Shown here piece after piece: positions 23,839 through 33,524 of a DNA stretch of 55,797 nt. The notes beneath the pieces were generated by a model that saw only the letters and a list, made by a program, of their open reading frames with translations, searched no databases and was not told the DNA's origin. How positions within the stretch are numbered: position 1 is the first letter of the stretch; every line of letters starts with the position of its first letter. The position numbers and the translations under genes are program-made. Source of the stretch: Bacteroidales bacterium (GTDB taxonomy: Bacteria > Bacteroidota > Bacteroidia > Bacteroidales > F082); assembly GCA_017630195.1 (NCBI GenBank), contig JAGBVS010000155.1:1-55797 (forward strand). The letters are read 5' to 3'.

Positions 23839-24894
23839 ATGAAAAAGTATTTTATTTTATTGGCTGTCGTGACATTTTTGATGTCATGTGATAAAGCTGA
23901 AATGCCAGTCGTTATGACAAATGATGTCATGCAAATTACAGAAACTACAGCAAAATGTGCTGCGAAAGTCGAGTCGGACGGCGGAGCAGAAGTGACTGCA
24001 AAAGGCGTTTGCTGGAGCAAAGAACAAAATCCTACAATCAACGATAATAAAACAACAGAAGTTGGTGGAGTAGGAGAGTTTACGTCAAATATCCTTGACC
24101 TCGTTCCCAATACCAAATATTACGTCAGAGCTTATGCTACAAATGAAGTGGGAACAGCATACGGTGAAGAATTAAGCTTTACAACTTTAGAGGAACCAGA
24201 AACTCCTGTGGACCCAGAAGAACCAGAAACTCCAGAAGAACCGGAGGAACCAGAAACTCCAGAAGAACCGGAGGAACCGGAAACTCCAGAAGAACCGGAG
24301 GAGCCAGAAGAGCCTGAAACTCCAGAAGAACCGGAAATTCCAGAAGATAATATAAATGGATATGAATATGTCGATTTAGGCCTTCCAAGCGGATTGAAAT
24401 GGGCTACATGTAATTTGGGAGCTGACATGCCGTATGAAGTCGGCTATTATTTGGCATGGGGAGAACACAAAGCTAAAGAGACTTATAGCGCAGGTAACAG
24501 CATCACTTATGGACAGTCGTTGGGCGACATCTCCGGCGACATCGAGTATGACGCTGCAACTTTTTTATGGGAGGCCACATGGAGAATACCTACGGAAGCG
24601 GAAGCGAGAGAACTGAAAGACAACTGCACATTCGAATGGACAACGATGAATAATGTCCAAGGCGCTATGGTGACAGGCCCTAACGGTAATCAGATTTTTC
24701 TTCCATCGGGAGGTTTCGCAACAGAAGGCAACGTGGATTTCGCTGATTCGGAAGGAGCATATTGGACATCGTCGCCTGACTATACCGACCCTGTCTATTA
24801 TTCGGCTTTCTTATATTTCTATAACACAAACTTCGCTAACGTAGGCTGGATGAGCCGTTATGCAGGAATGCTTGTAAGACCAGTGTCGGAATAA
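23839..24894 (+). CDS. Surface lipoprotein: FN3-like domain, PE-rich linker, FISUMP domain
   Basis: 351 residues. Lipobox LMSC with the lipidated Cys at 17. Residues ~25-115 form a fibronectin-III-like domain (TAKCAAKVESDGGAEVTAKGVCW...NTKYYVRAYATNEVGTAYGEELSFTT). Residues ~118-168 are a repetitive Pro-Glu linker (PEEPETPEEPE) encoded by imperfect 30-bp DNA repeats. Residues ~174-351 are a FISUMP-type domain (YEYVDLGLPSGLKWATCN ... VRPVSE). Probably displayed on the cell surface; ligand unknown. The linker is likely to vary in length between strains. Flanked by its own promoter and a terminator copied from, or to, gapA. Confidence 0.83.
   Translation: MKKYFILLAVVTFLMSCDKAEMPVVMTNDVMQITETTAKCAAKVESDGGAEVTAKGVCWSKEQNPTINDNKTTEVGGVGEFTSNILDLVPNTKYYVRAYATNEVGTAYGEELSFTTLEEPETPVDPEEPETPEEPEEPETPEEPEEPETPEEPEEPEEPETPEEPEIPEDNINGYEYVDLGLPSGLKWATCNLGADMPYEVGYYLAWGEHKAKETYSAGNSITYGQSLGDISGDIEYDAATFLWEATWRIPTEAEARELKDNCTFEWTTMNNVQGAMVTGPNGNQIFLPSGGFATEGNVDFADSEGAYWTSSPDYTDPVYYSAFLYFYNTNFANVGWMSRYAGMLVRPVSE
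24190..24350. repeat. Intragenic 30-bp repeats encoding the PE-rich linker
   Basis: GAACCAGAAACTCCAGAA-type units recur with a period near 30 bp, about four times, with CCA/CCG and GAA/GAG variation. Confidence 0.85.
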
Positions 24895-24919
24895 GATAAA
24901 ATAAATTTCTTACAATGCC

Positions 24920-25020
24920 TGATGACAAAAGTTTAAAGTCTAAAGATTAAAGTCTAAAGTCTAAAGAGTTTTAGAAATTTAAAAATTCAGAATCTCAGAA
25001 ATGGGGTTCTGAGTTTTTTT
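24920..25020 (+). terminator. Terminator module (copy 2) with an AAAGTCTAAAG word repeat
   Basis: Same module as after gapA: AAAGTCTAAAG words, TTAGAAATTTA, then a TCAGAA...TTCTGA hairpin with the loop GTGGGG changed to ATGGGG, and T7. About 65 bp align with a handful of differences. Confidence 0.83.
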
Positions 25021-25067
25021 ATAACTTTAAACTTTAAACTATTCTTAATTTTTTTTCACTTTCCCTA

Positions 25068-25098
25068 TTGTTTTTCGAAAAAAAGCATATTAACTTTG
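25068..25098 (+). promoter_or_regulatory. Promoter of relA/spoT
   Basis: TTG (25068-25070), 20 bp, TAACTTTG (25091-25098). The next in-frame ATGs are at 25108 and 25120, so the leader is 3-17 nt. Confidence 0.8.
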
Positions 25099-25107
25099 CA
25101 GGTTCAA

Positions 25108-27330
25108 ATGCTGAAAACGATGAATTATCCTGACACTTATTCCAAAGAAGAACAGTTAGAAATGGACAAGCAGTTTGGTGTTTTGCTTGAATCATGGACA
25201 ACTGAAAAAAATGAGTCTGATATTGAGCTTGTTAGAAAAGCTTACGAATTTGCTGCATTAGCTCATAAAGACGCACGCCGTAAATCGGGCGAGCCTTATA
25301 TCTTCCATCCGATAGCGGTGGCTATCATCGTCGCAAAAGAAATTGGAATGGGTACGACTTCCATCGTTAGTGCTCTGCTGCACGATGTTGTCGAGGATAC
25401 AGAATATACCGAAGAATATATCTGTGAGCAATACGGCCCCAAAGTGGCTCGTGTGGTGAAAGGCCTCACCAAACTCGAAGGCATCGATTTTCAGAACAGC
25501 ATTGAAAGCATACAGGCTGAGAATTATAGAAAGATTGTCAACACCATGAGTGATGATATTCGCGTCATACTTGTGAAATTGGCCGACAGACTTCACAATA
25601 TGAGGACTCTCGAATCCATGGCGCATCATAAACAGCTCAAAATAGCGTCCGAAACGCTTTCTTTTTATGCACCTCTCGCTTATCGTCTCGGCCTCTATGA
25701 CGTTAAGATGGAACTTGAAAACTTATGTCTTAAATATATAAATCCGCAGGTGTTTGAGTCGGTATCGAAACAATTGGACGAGATACGTGAAAGTAAAAAG
25801 GCTGAACTTGAAGAGTTTGCCAAGCCTGTCAGAACGGAACTCGAGAAGTTGGGAATCAAGGCGGAGATACAGATTCTTGAAAGATGCCAAAGCGGCATCT
25901 GGGAGAGAATGCATAAGTATGAACTCTCTTTGAATGAGATTTACGATGTTTTTGTCGTTAGAATCATCATAGACTGTCCTCTCGAATTAGAAAAGATACA
26001 ATGCTGGCAAGCGTTCGGCGTATTGACAATGTTTTACAGACCTAACAATGCGCGGCTTAGAGACTGGCTCTCCTTCCCCAAGACAAACGGTTACGAGTCG
26101 ATACACGCAGTGTTTATGAGCCAACAAGGCAACTGGATAGAAACACAGATTAGAACACGGAAAATGGACATCATCGCAAGACGCGGAGTGATGGCTTACC
26201 TTAAATATAAAAACGACCACAACAGCTTAATGTTGTGGCTCGATAATGTCAAGAATCTGACAAATTCAGGCGACTCTTCGGCAATAGAGTTTCTTAACAG
26301 CTTCAAACTTGACCTTTTCAACGACGAAATTTTCGTCTTCACTCCTAAAGGTGAAATGAAAAATATGCCTAAAGGCTCGACAGTACTCGATTTCGCTTAT
26401 ATGATTCACAGTGAAATCGGTAATCATTGCATTGGCGCTAATGTTAATAAGAAACTTGTGCAGATGGATTATGTCTTGAATATGGGCGACCAGGTTGAAA
26501 TCATTACTTCAGACTTCCAGATGCCTCAAGAAAAATCCTTCGATTATTTAGTGACCTCCATAGCTAAATCTCGACTTAAAGCCGGAATCAAAGATTACAG
26601 AAGAACATTTAAAGAAAAAGGAAAGTCTCGACTCGAGGAGTTTTTCAAGAGTTTCAATGTAGATTTCAGCAGACAGAATATAAATTACATAGTTGAAAAA
26701 GTCGGTATCGGCGGACGTATAGATTTATACTATTATGTGGCATTAGGAAAAATAACATGTCAGGATATTGAACCTTTGTTTAACAACGGACGACGTGCTT
26801 CTAATGTTTTGCTGAAAATACTCACTTTCGGTTTGGCAGGGACTGCGACAAAATCAGATGATAATATGAATGCTGCGACGGAAAATAATGAAAGAAATGA
26901 ATTAGATTACACTATATCAACATGTTGCAATCCTATTCCTGGTGATGATGTGGTGGCTATTTCTTTCCCTAACCAGCCGCTCCAGATACATCGTCCGGAT
27001 TGTCCTAAAGCCATCAGCCTCATGTCGCGTTACGGCAAAAATATAGTGAAAGCAAAATGGAAATTCAGTGAAGACATCGCATTCATGGCAACCTTGAAGA
27101 TAACAGGCGTTAATAAAAAAGGATTCGGAGCTTCCTTGTTTACTATGTTGAACGAAAAACTTGAATTGGATCTTCATTCTGTCAAGATACAAGGCGAAGG
27201 CGGAATGGTGGAAGCTGTAGTCTGTTTTTATGTTAATAATGTTAAACAATTAGACGCAGTTATCGGTGAGTTGAGAAAAATGCCACTTGTCAATAAGGTG
27301 ACAAGAATGGAAAGAAACATTGAAAGTTAA
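25108..27330 (+). CDS. RelA/SpoT homologue (bifunctional (p)ppGpp synthetase/hydrolase)
   Basis: About 740 residues. HD hydrolase domain with RRKSGEPYIFHP, ALLHDVVEDT (about residue 90) and KLADRLHNMRTL, all intact. Synthetase domain around 270-355 (VFVVRIIID, SFPKTNGYESIHAVF, ETQIRT), TGS domain about 403-468 and C-terminal ACT domain from about 660. The synthetase is diverged: the usual NGYQSLH is NGYESIH, and the usual AHW after the QIRT helix is MAYLKYK, so hydrolysis may dominate. The frame extends to TTG 25096, but that codon lies in the -7 box, so ATG 25108 (or 25120) is the start. It controls the stringent response; the neighbour purA is an enzyme inhibited by ppGpp in other bacteria. 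Confidence 0.93.
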   Translation: MLKTMNYPDTYSKEEQLEMDKQFGVLLESWTTEKNESDIELVRKAYEFAALAHKDARRKSGEPYIFHPIAVAIIVAKEIGMGTTSIVSALLHDVVEDTEYTEEYICEQYGPKVARVVKGLTKLEGIDFQNSIESIQAENYRKIVNTMSDDIRVILVKLADRLHNMRTLESMAHHKQLKIASETLSFYAPLAYRLGLYDVKMELENLCLKYINPQVFESVSKQLDEIRESKKAELEEFAKPVRTELEKLGIKAEIQILERCQSGIWERMHKYELSLNEIYDVFVVRIIIDCPLELEKIQCWQAFGVLTMFYRPNNARLRDWLSFPKTNGYESIHAVFMSQQGNWIETQIRTRKMDIIARRGVMAYLKYKNDHNSLMLWLDNVKNLTNSGDSSAIEFLNSFKLDLFNDEIFVFTPKGEMKNMPKGSTVLDFAYMIHSEIGNHCIGANVNKKLVQMDYVLNMGDQVEIITSDFQMPQEKSFDYLVTSIAKSRLKAGIKDYRRTFKEKGKSRLEEFFKSFNVDFSRQNINYIVEKVGIGGRIDLYYYVALGKITCQDIEPLFNNGRRASNVLLKILTFGLAGTATKSDDNMNAATENNERNELDYTISTCCNPIPGDDVVAISFPNQPLQIHRPDCPKAISLMSRYGKNIVKAKWKFSEDIAFMATLKITGVNKKGFGASLFTMLNEKLELDLHSVKIQGEGGMVEAVVCFYVNNVKQLDAVIGELRKMPLVNKVTRMERNIES

Positions 27331-27390
27331 CCACTTACTAATAATTTTATTTTTAGACAATTTTTTTCATAATTGTACTGAGATTTTTAC

Positions 27391-27398
27391 TAATTTTG
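27391..27398 (+). promoter_or_regulatory. -7 element of purA
   Basis: TAATTTTG, followed within a few bases by the first stem of a structured leader. The nearest TTG (27373-27375) is 15 bp upstream, shorter than usual. Confidence 0.5.
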
Positions 27399-27401
27399 AA
27401 T

Positions 27402-27454
27402 GCTAAATACACATACCTTCCAGTATGCACTCCGGAATGCGAGTGATATTTAGC
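27402..27454 (+). promoter_or_regulatory. Three-way-junction leader RNA of purA (unrecognised)
   Basis: P1 has eleven pairs: 27402-27409 with 27447-27454, and 27410-27412 with 27443-27445, leaving A27446 bulged. P2 is ATAC-CTTCCA-GTAT (27413-27426). P3 is GCA.T-CCGG-A.TGC (27427-27440) with one mismatch. Only two unpaired bases (27441-27442) lie in the junction. The P1 5' strand starts where the transcript should start, and a T7 run follows P1. It does not match the purine riboswitch core. Could be a ligand sensor, an attenuator or a 5' stabiliser. Confidence 0.55.
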
Positions 27455-27486
27455 TAATTTTTTTGTAAAATATTAAAAATCAATAA

Positions 27487-28788
<1,302 letters not shown>

Positions 28789-28793
28789 TAATT

Positions 28794-31433
28794 ATGACTA
28801 TGAGAAAGATTAAGAACTTATTTATAGCCATTTTCGTTATATGCTTCATGACATCCTGTTCTAACGAAGGTGAGCATTTTATCTCTGATGCTAATCAACG
28901 TGCTGAAGTGGAAAAAGACCTTCAGGAAAAAATGGCACAACTCCCTAATGGCGATTTGTTCAGTATCTTAAATTCAGAATTGCCACAGAGAGATAAAGAG
29001 GCATTACAATTCCTGTATGCTTATATGCCACTCAGCGACATCACCGATTATCCGGGTACATTCTATCATAGAAATATTTTGGCTTCATATAAGGCAAAAG
29101 ATGAAATGCCTTGGGGCGCTAATATTCCTGAAAGAGAATTTAACCATTTCGTCGTTCCTGTCAGAATCAACAACGAAAACTTGGATGACTCAAGATTCGT
29201 GTTCTATGATGAATTGAAAGACAGAGTGAAAGACTTGTCGATGTATGATGCAGTCTTGGAAATAAACCACTGGTGCCATGAGAAAGCTAACTACAAAGGC
29301 TCTGACTCCAGAACAAGTTCTCCTCTCGCAACAGTGAAGACTTCTTGGGGTCGCTGCGGCGAAGAGTCAACATTCCTTGTAGCAGCATTGCGTGCCATGT
29401 GTATCCCTGCTCGCCAGGTTTATACTCCTCGTTGGGCTCACTGCGACGACAACCACGCTTGGGTTGAAGCTTACGTCGATGGCGAATGGTTCTTCCTCGG
29501 CGCTTGCGAACCAGAACCTGTACTTAACCTCGGCTGGTTCAACGCTCCTGCTTCTCGTTGTCTCCTCCTTCACACTCGCGTGTTCGGCCGTTACTACGGT
29601 CCGGAAGAGGTTATCTCCGTAACTCCTAACCACACCGAAATCAACGTGGTTTATAATTACGCCGAGACATCAAAGATGACTATCAAAGTAGTTGACATTG
29701 ATAATAACCCGGTTCCAAATGCAAGAGTAGAATTTAAAATCTACAACTACGCTGAATTCTGTACAGTAGCTGTTAAAGAAACAGACGAAAAAGGTGAGAC
29801 ATGGATGACAGCAGGTCAAGGTGATATGCTCGTCTATGCTTCTAAAGACGGTAAATTCGGCTTCCAAGAAATGCCTTTCGGTGAGAAAAACGAGATAATA
29901 GTTAAACTCGAAAAATGTCATGGCAATGAAATGATGGTCGAATACGACATCACTCCTCCAGCAGAAAAAGCTAAGATGCCTAACGTAACACCAGAAATGC
30001 GCGCTGAAAACGACAGACGTTTCGCTTACGAAGATTCTATAAGAAATGCTTATATCGCTTCTTTCCCAAGAAACTTCAAAGATAAAGAAGTCAATGCTTT
30101 GATAGAAAAATCATGGGGCAACTACCAAACCATCATGGATTTCATCCAATATGCCGACGATAAAGGCGGTGCTAGAATAGCTTTGAATCTCCTCCAAGAA
30201 ATAAGCGACAAGGACTTACGCGACATCTCTTTGGCAGTATTGAAAGATAACTTCGACCATTCTCCTAAAGGCAGAGGCGACATCTATAACGCTTACGTCT
30301 TGAATCCTCGTGTATCAAACGAAATGCTCGTTCCTTATAAGAAAGACCTTTCTTCTTATTTTAAAAAAGAACAAGCTGAGCAATTCAAGAATAACCCACA
30401 AGCACTCGTCGATTGGATTAAAGAAAACATCATTATAAAAGATGAATTGAACGCTCGTAACATACCAATGGCACCAACAAGTGTTTTGAAGTCAATGATT
30501 ACAGACTCACGTTCAAGAAATATCTTCTTCGTGTCAATGGCACGTTCTCTCGGCATTGCTTCACGCATCGACCCTATCACAGGTAAAGTGCAATACATTT
30601 CAGGTAATGATTGGATTGACGTTAAATTTACAGAAGAAGGCGATGTTAAGGTCGTTCCAACACGCCAAGGTACATTGATGGCGACATTCAAACCTATTGG
30701 CGCATTGACAGACTTACGTTATTACACACATTTCTCTATCAAGAAATTCGACGGAACTAACTTCGACTTGCTTGCCTACGACGCTAAAGACCCTGGCATG
30801 GATGTCGGAGAACAATATTCTACATTATTTGAAAACGGTCTCGCATTAGACCCTGGCTACTATGTCTTGACAACAGGTACTCGTCTCTCTGACGGCAGCG
30901 TCCTCGCTCGTATGACATTCTTCAATATCGAGTCAGACTGTACAACAAATATCGAGTTGGTTATGAGAGAACCTGAAAAAGGCCTCAAAATAATCGGTAA
31001 CTTCAACTCTGAAAACAGATATATGCCTCTTGACAAAGATGAAGAAATGAGCTTGTTGGCAACAACAGGTCGTGGCTTCTATGTTCTCGGTCTTTTGGAC
31101 GGCGGCAGCGAACCAACAACACACGCAATGCAAGACATAGCTTTGGTTAAAGATCAATTGGATAAGTGGGGCAGAAGCTTCGTTTTCTTGTTCCAAAATG
31201 AAGAGCATAAGAAGAACTTTGAAAAGAAGAACTTCCAAGGTCTTCCAGAAAACCTTACTTTCGGTATTGAAGACGGCAAAATGTTGAAAGAGATTGTCGC
31301 TAACATGCGACTCCATAATAATAATCTCCCAATATTCATCGTGGCTAACACTCAAAACGAGATAGTATTTATCTCACAAGGCTACACCATCGGATTGGGA
31401 GAACAACTGATGAAAGTCATTAATGAACTTTAA
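28794..31433 (+). CDS. Transglutaminase-like domain lipoprotein
   Basis: 879 residues. Lipobox TSC with the lipid Cys at 22 (or 20 from the second ATG at 28800). A transglutaminase/protease-like core has Cys188 in WGRCGEES, His221 in DDNHAWVEAYVDG and the following EPEPVLNLGWFN. A carboxypeptidase-regulatory-like beta domain follows (VVDIDNNPVPNARVEFKIYNY), and the C-terminus looks thioredoxin-like (WGRSFVFLFQNEEH ... LPIFIVANTQNEIVFISQGYT) without a CxxC. Such proteins in Bacteroidota are envelope enzymes, probably peptidase or amide-processing, with unknown substrates. The coupling to purA is unexplained. Terminator at 31467-31498. Confidence 0.85.
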   Translation: MTMRKIKNLFIAIFVICFMTSCSNEGEHFISDANQRAEVEKDLQEKMAQLPNGDLFSILNSELPQRDKEALQFLYAYMPLSDITDYPGTFYHRNILASYKAKDEMPWGANIPEREFNHFVVPVRINNENLDDSRFVFYDELKDRVKDLSMYDAVLEINHWCHEKANYKGSDSRTSSPLATVKTSWGRCGEESTFLVAALRAMCIPARQVYTPRWAHCDDNHAWVEAYVDGEWFFLGACEPEPVLNLGWFNAPASRCLLLHTRVFGRYYGPEEVISVTPNHTEINVVYNYAETSKMTIKVVDIDNNPVPNARVEFKIYNYAEFCTVAVKETDEKGETWMTAGQGDMLVYASKDGKFGFQEMPFGEKNEIIVKLEKCHGNEMMVEYDITPPAEKAKMPNVTPEMRAENDRRFAYEDSIRNAYIASFPRNFKDKEVNALIEKSWGNYQTIMDFIQYADDKGGARIALNLLQEISDKDLRDISLAVLKDNFDHSPKGRGDIYNAYVLNPRVSNEMLVPYKKDLSSYFKKEQAEQFKNNPQALVDWIKENIIIKDELNARNIPMAPTSVLKSMITDSRSRNIFFVSMARSLGIASRIDPITGKVQYISGNDWIDVKFTEEGDVKVVPTRQGTLMATFKPIGALTDLRYYTHFSIKKFDGTNFDLLAYDAKDPGMDVGEQYSTLFENGLALDPGYYVLTTGTRLSDGSVLARMTFFNIESDCTTNIELVMREPEKGLKIIGNFNSENRYMPLDKDEEMSLLATTGRGFYVLGLLDGGSEPTTHAMQDIALVKDQLDKWGRSFVFLFQNEEHKKNFEKKNFQGLPENLTFGIEDGKMLKEIVANMRLHNNNLPIFIVANTQNEIVFISQGYTIGLGEQLMKVINEL

Positions 31434-31466
31434 GATCTAAGGGTAACTTCTATAGATTACCTCAAT

Positions 31467-31498
31467 AAAAAACGCTTCGATTAGAGGCGTTTTTTTTT
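31467..31498 (+). terminator. Terminator of purA-transglutaminase operon
   Basis: ACGCTTC pairs with GAGGCGT (7 pairs, one U-G), extended by A-run/T-run pairing, then T8. Confidence 0.85.
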
Positions 31499-31870
31499 AT
31501 TTGATAATATAGGATGATTTTATGCGGAAATTATGAACTCTTCTATAAGGTTCATTGACATGGCAATGATATGGAAACCACGATAAAGTTCAGATTATTG
31601 ATACGACTCTTCTTTTGAACAAATAATGTTGAACTTCTTGCCGTAGCTATTTGCTATTAGTCATTACTATTTCGCCATTTCTCAGATTGCAAAAGAAAGT
31701 ATCAATTACACCGTGCTAACAATTCATAATTCACTATCAAAATAATTATGCATTAAAAAAAACTCTGAAACTTAGAAACAAAGTTCCAGAGTCATTTTTT
31801 TGCTACGAGCCATGAGCTGACAGCTAACTTCTAAAATTCCAGAGTTCTAAAGTTCTAAAATTCCAAAGTT
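31499..31870. other. Intergenic region, mostly featureless
   Basis: No gene. 31500-31720 holds nothing recognisable. It then carries a TAATTCA word repeat (31720-31752), the terminator of the minus-strand gene (31755-31801) and a TTCCAGAGTTCTAAAGTTC word array (31831-31872) reaching into the end of the next gene. Confidence 0.65.
31755..31801 (-). terminator. Bidirectional terminator hairpin
   Basis: 12-bp stem: 31762-31773 with 31781-31792, one G-U. An A-run at 31755-31761 gives T7 on the minus strand, and a T-run at 31795-31801 on the plus strand. Ends the minus-strand operon of 31871-35294. Confidence 0.82.
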
Positions 31871-33496
31871 CTATTTAATCCACTTTCCTTCCTCAACTGT
31901 TAATTGTTCATTGTCAATTGTTAATTTCCAGATGTATGTTCCCGAGCTCCATTTAGAGGCGTCGACGCTCGTAATGTCATCTGTAATTTCCTGCTCATGA
32001 ATTTTTCTTCCTTGCATATCATAAACACATAATGTTGCATTACGTAAGGCGGTTCTTATATTCAAAACATCTCCGCCAGGATTAGGATAGGCGACGGCGA
32101 GTTTTAAGCCATGAGCGTGAGGTTCTTCGATACCGACGAACGCCTCAGGAGGAAATTTCTTTATGAAATTATTATATGTTTTATAAGTTTTACCGAAATC
32201 TTTGAAATATCCGGCTATTATACAACCCCCGTCATTGGTGGCTTTAAGAGTTGATGTCAATAAAGCTGTTGTTACTCCCAAATCATAATAAACTTCTCCT
32301 ATGGTATTCAGATTTTTATCTATCATTCTTATTACAAAATACTGATTAGAGTTATTCAATTGTGGTGAGTGATATGCATAAGGTGTTGCCCCAATAAAAA
32401 TTTTGTTCTCATCTTTCCAATCCAATGAACACATAGATGGTACTGATGTACTGTACCCAGAAGCTGATTCTACCTTTGCAAACATCACACTATCTAACAT
32501 CTTTGCTTCGTCATCCATAAGGACGCATGCAGCCACCGTATAATGTCCGTATGGTATATAATGATAATCAGCTCCCGACATCATTATTGTGGTATTTGAG
32601 CTTGTACGTTTGAAAGTAATACCAGAAGTTACCACTCCTTTACCATCTCTATAATAAATCGCAGGGTTAGAAAGGCCTTCAGTACGTGCCAAAAGATGGT
32701 CATCAATAAAATTAAAGTCAGAATCAAAACGATATAGGTATAATCCTCTTCTGAATTCATCACTCCAACCTCCGCTTGCATAATATAGATATTCCTTATC
32801 TTCCTCATCATATAACAGATGATTTCTATGTCTTAAAAAATTACATTCGTCATGCTCAAGACTTCCGTATTTCAGTATATTCAAATTATAATCAGTCTTA
32901 AGAAAAAACGTACTGTCATATCCGTAGAAATGTGTGCCAAAACCATTATCTCCCACATATTTTTCATAACAAATAACAAAGCCATCACCTTCATCAAGTA
33001 TAGTCCCTATATTTATCCTTGGAGGATTTCTCGCAAGAAGATGATTTGTGGTATCTATAGAGACTTGTATTTCTTTATGATAGACGTATTCAAAACTATC
33101 ATCTAATTTCTCCATAATTATTTTTGAATCAACACAGCCTTGATAATTGACATGGTTTACATCTAATATCGGATTATAAGTTTTAAAGATATAAAAACCA
33201 CCATTTTTATCCTTTAAGATATGATCTCCCTCGTAGTTGTAAGAGGCATCATATCCCGGTAAATAATTGTACCTCAGAACTTCTGATAGCAATTCACCCG
33301 ATTCAGAAAAGCGACCGAGATAATCATGTGACGATTTATTACCAAACACAACGAAATCGCCATTATCCATTTCAAGAATATCATAATAACCAATAATATC
33401 AGAATATGCGCAACCTGCTACATATTCAAATTCGTTTTGAGAAAACATCATGTTGCATGATACAAACATGAGAAGACTTAGCAATAATTTTTTCAT
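31871..33496 (-). CDS. T9SS type A sorting-domain protein, beta-propeller-like
   Basis: 541 residues. Signal peptide (MKKLLLSLLMFVSCNMMFSQ), then repeated short beta-rich blocks (GDFVVFGNKSSHDYLGRF, GGFYIFKTYN, GFVICYEKYVG, GGCIIAGYFKDFG) like the propellers of secreted Bacteroidota proteins. The C-terminal T9SS domain has VAYPNPGGDVLNIRT and SSGTYIWKLTI. The final residues DNEQLTVEEGKWIK are encoded by a copy of the TTAATTGTTCATTGTCAATTG intergenic word, extending the usual end. Follows the Omp28-like gene by 28 bp, so it is second in an operon. Ligand unknown. Confidence 0.8.
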   Translation of the reverse strand: MKKLLLSLLMFVSCNMMFSQNEFEYVAGCAYSDIIGYYDILEMDNGDFVVFGNKSSHDYLGRFSESGELLSEVLRYNYLPGYDASYNYEGDHILKDKNGGFYIFKTYNPILDVNHVNYQGCVDSKIIMEKLDDSFEYVYHKEIQVSIDTTNHLLARNPPRINIGTILDEGDGFVICYEKYVGDNGFGTHFYGYDSTFFLKTDYNLNILKYGSLEHDECNFLRHRNHLLYDEEDKEYLYYASGGWSDEFRRGLYLYRFDSDFNFIDDHLLARTEGLSNPAIYYRDGKGVVTSGITFKRTSSNTTIMMSGADYHYIPYGHYTVAACVLMDDEAKMLDSVMFAKVESASGYSTSVPSMCSLDWKDENKIFIGATPYAYHSPQLNNSNQYFVIRMIDKNLNTIGEVYYDLGVTTALLTSTLKATNDGGCIIAGYFKDFGKTYKTYNNFIKKFPPEAFVGIEEPHAHGLKLAVAYPNPGGDVLNIRTALRNATLCVYDMQGRKIHEQEITDDITSVDASKWSSGTYIWKLTIDNEQLTVEEGKWIK

Positions 33497-33524
33497 AGTG
33501 CTAATATTTTTACTATTTATGACT

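Noticed and set aside
25096..25107. TTG start for the RelA/SpoT protein at 25096
   Set aside because: The TTG is part of the TAACTTTG -7 element and would not be in the transcript.
27402..27454. purA leader as a known purine riboswitch
   Set aside because: Three-way junction shape fits, but the conserved junction bases and the paired terminal loops of the purine aptamer are absent; P2 and P3 are too short.
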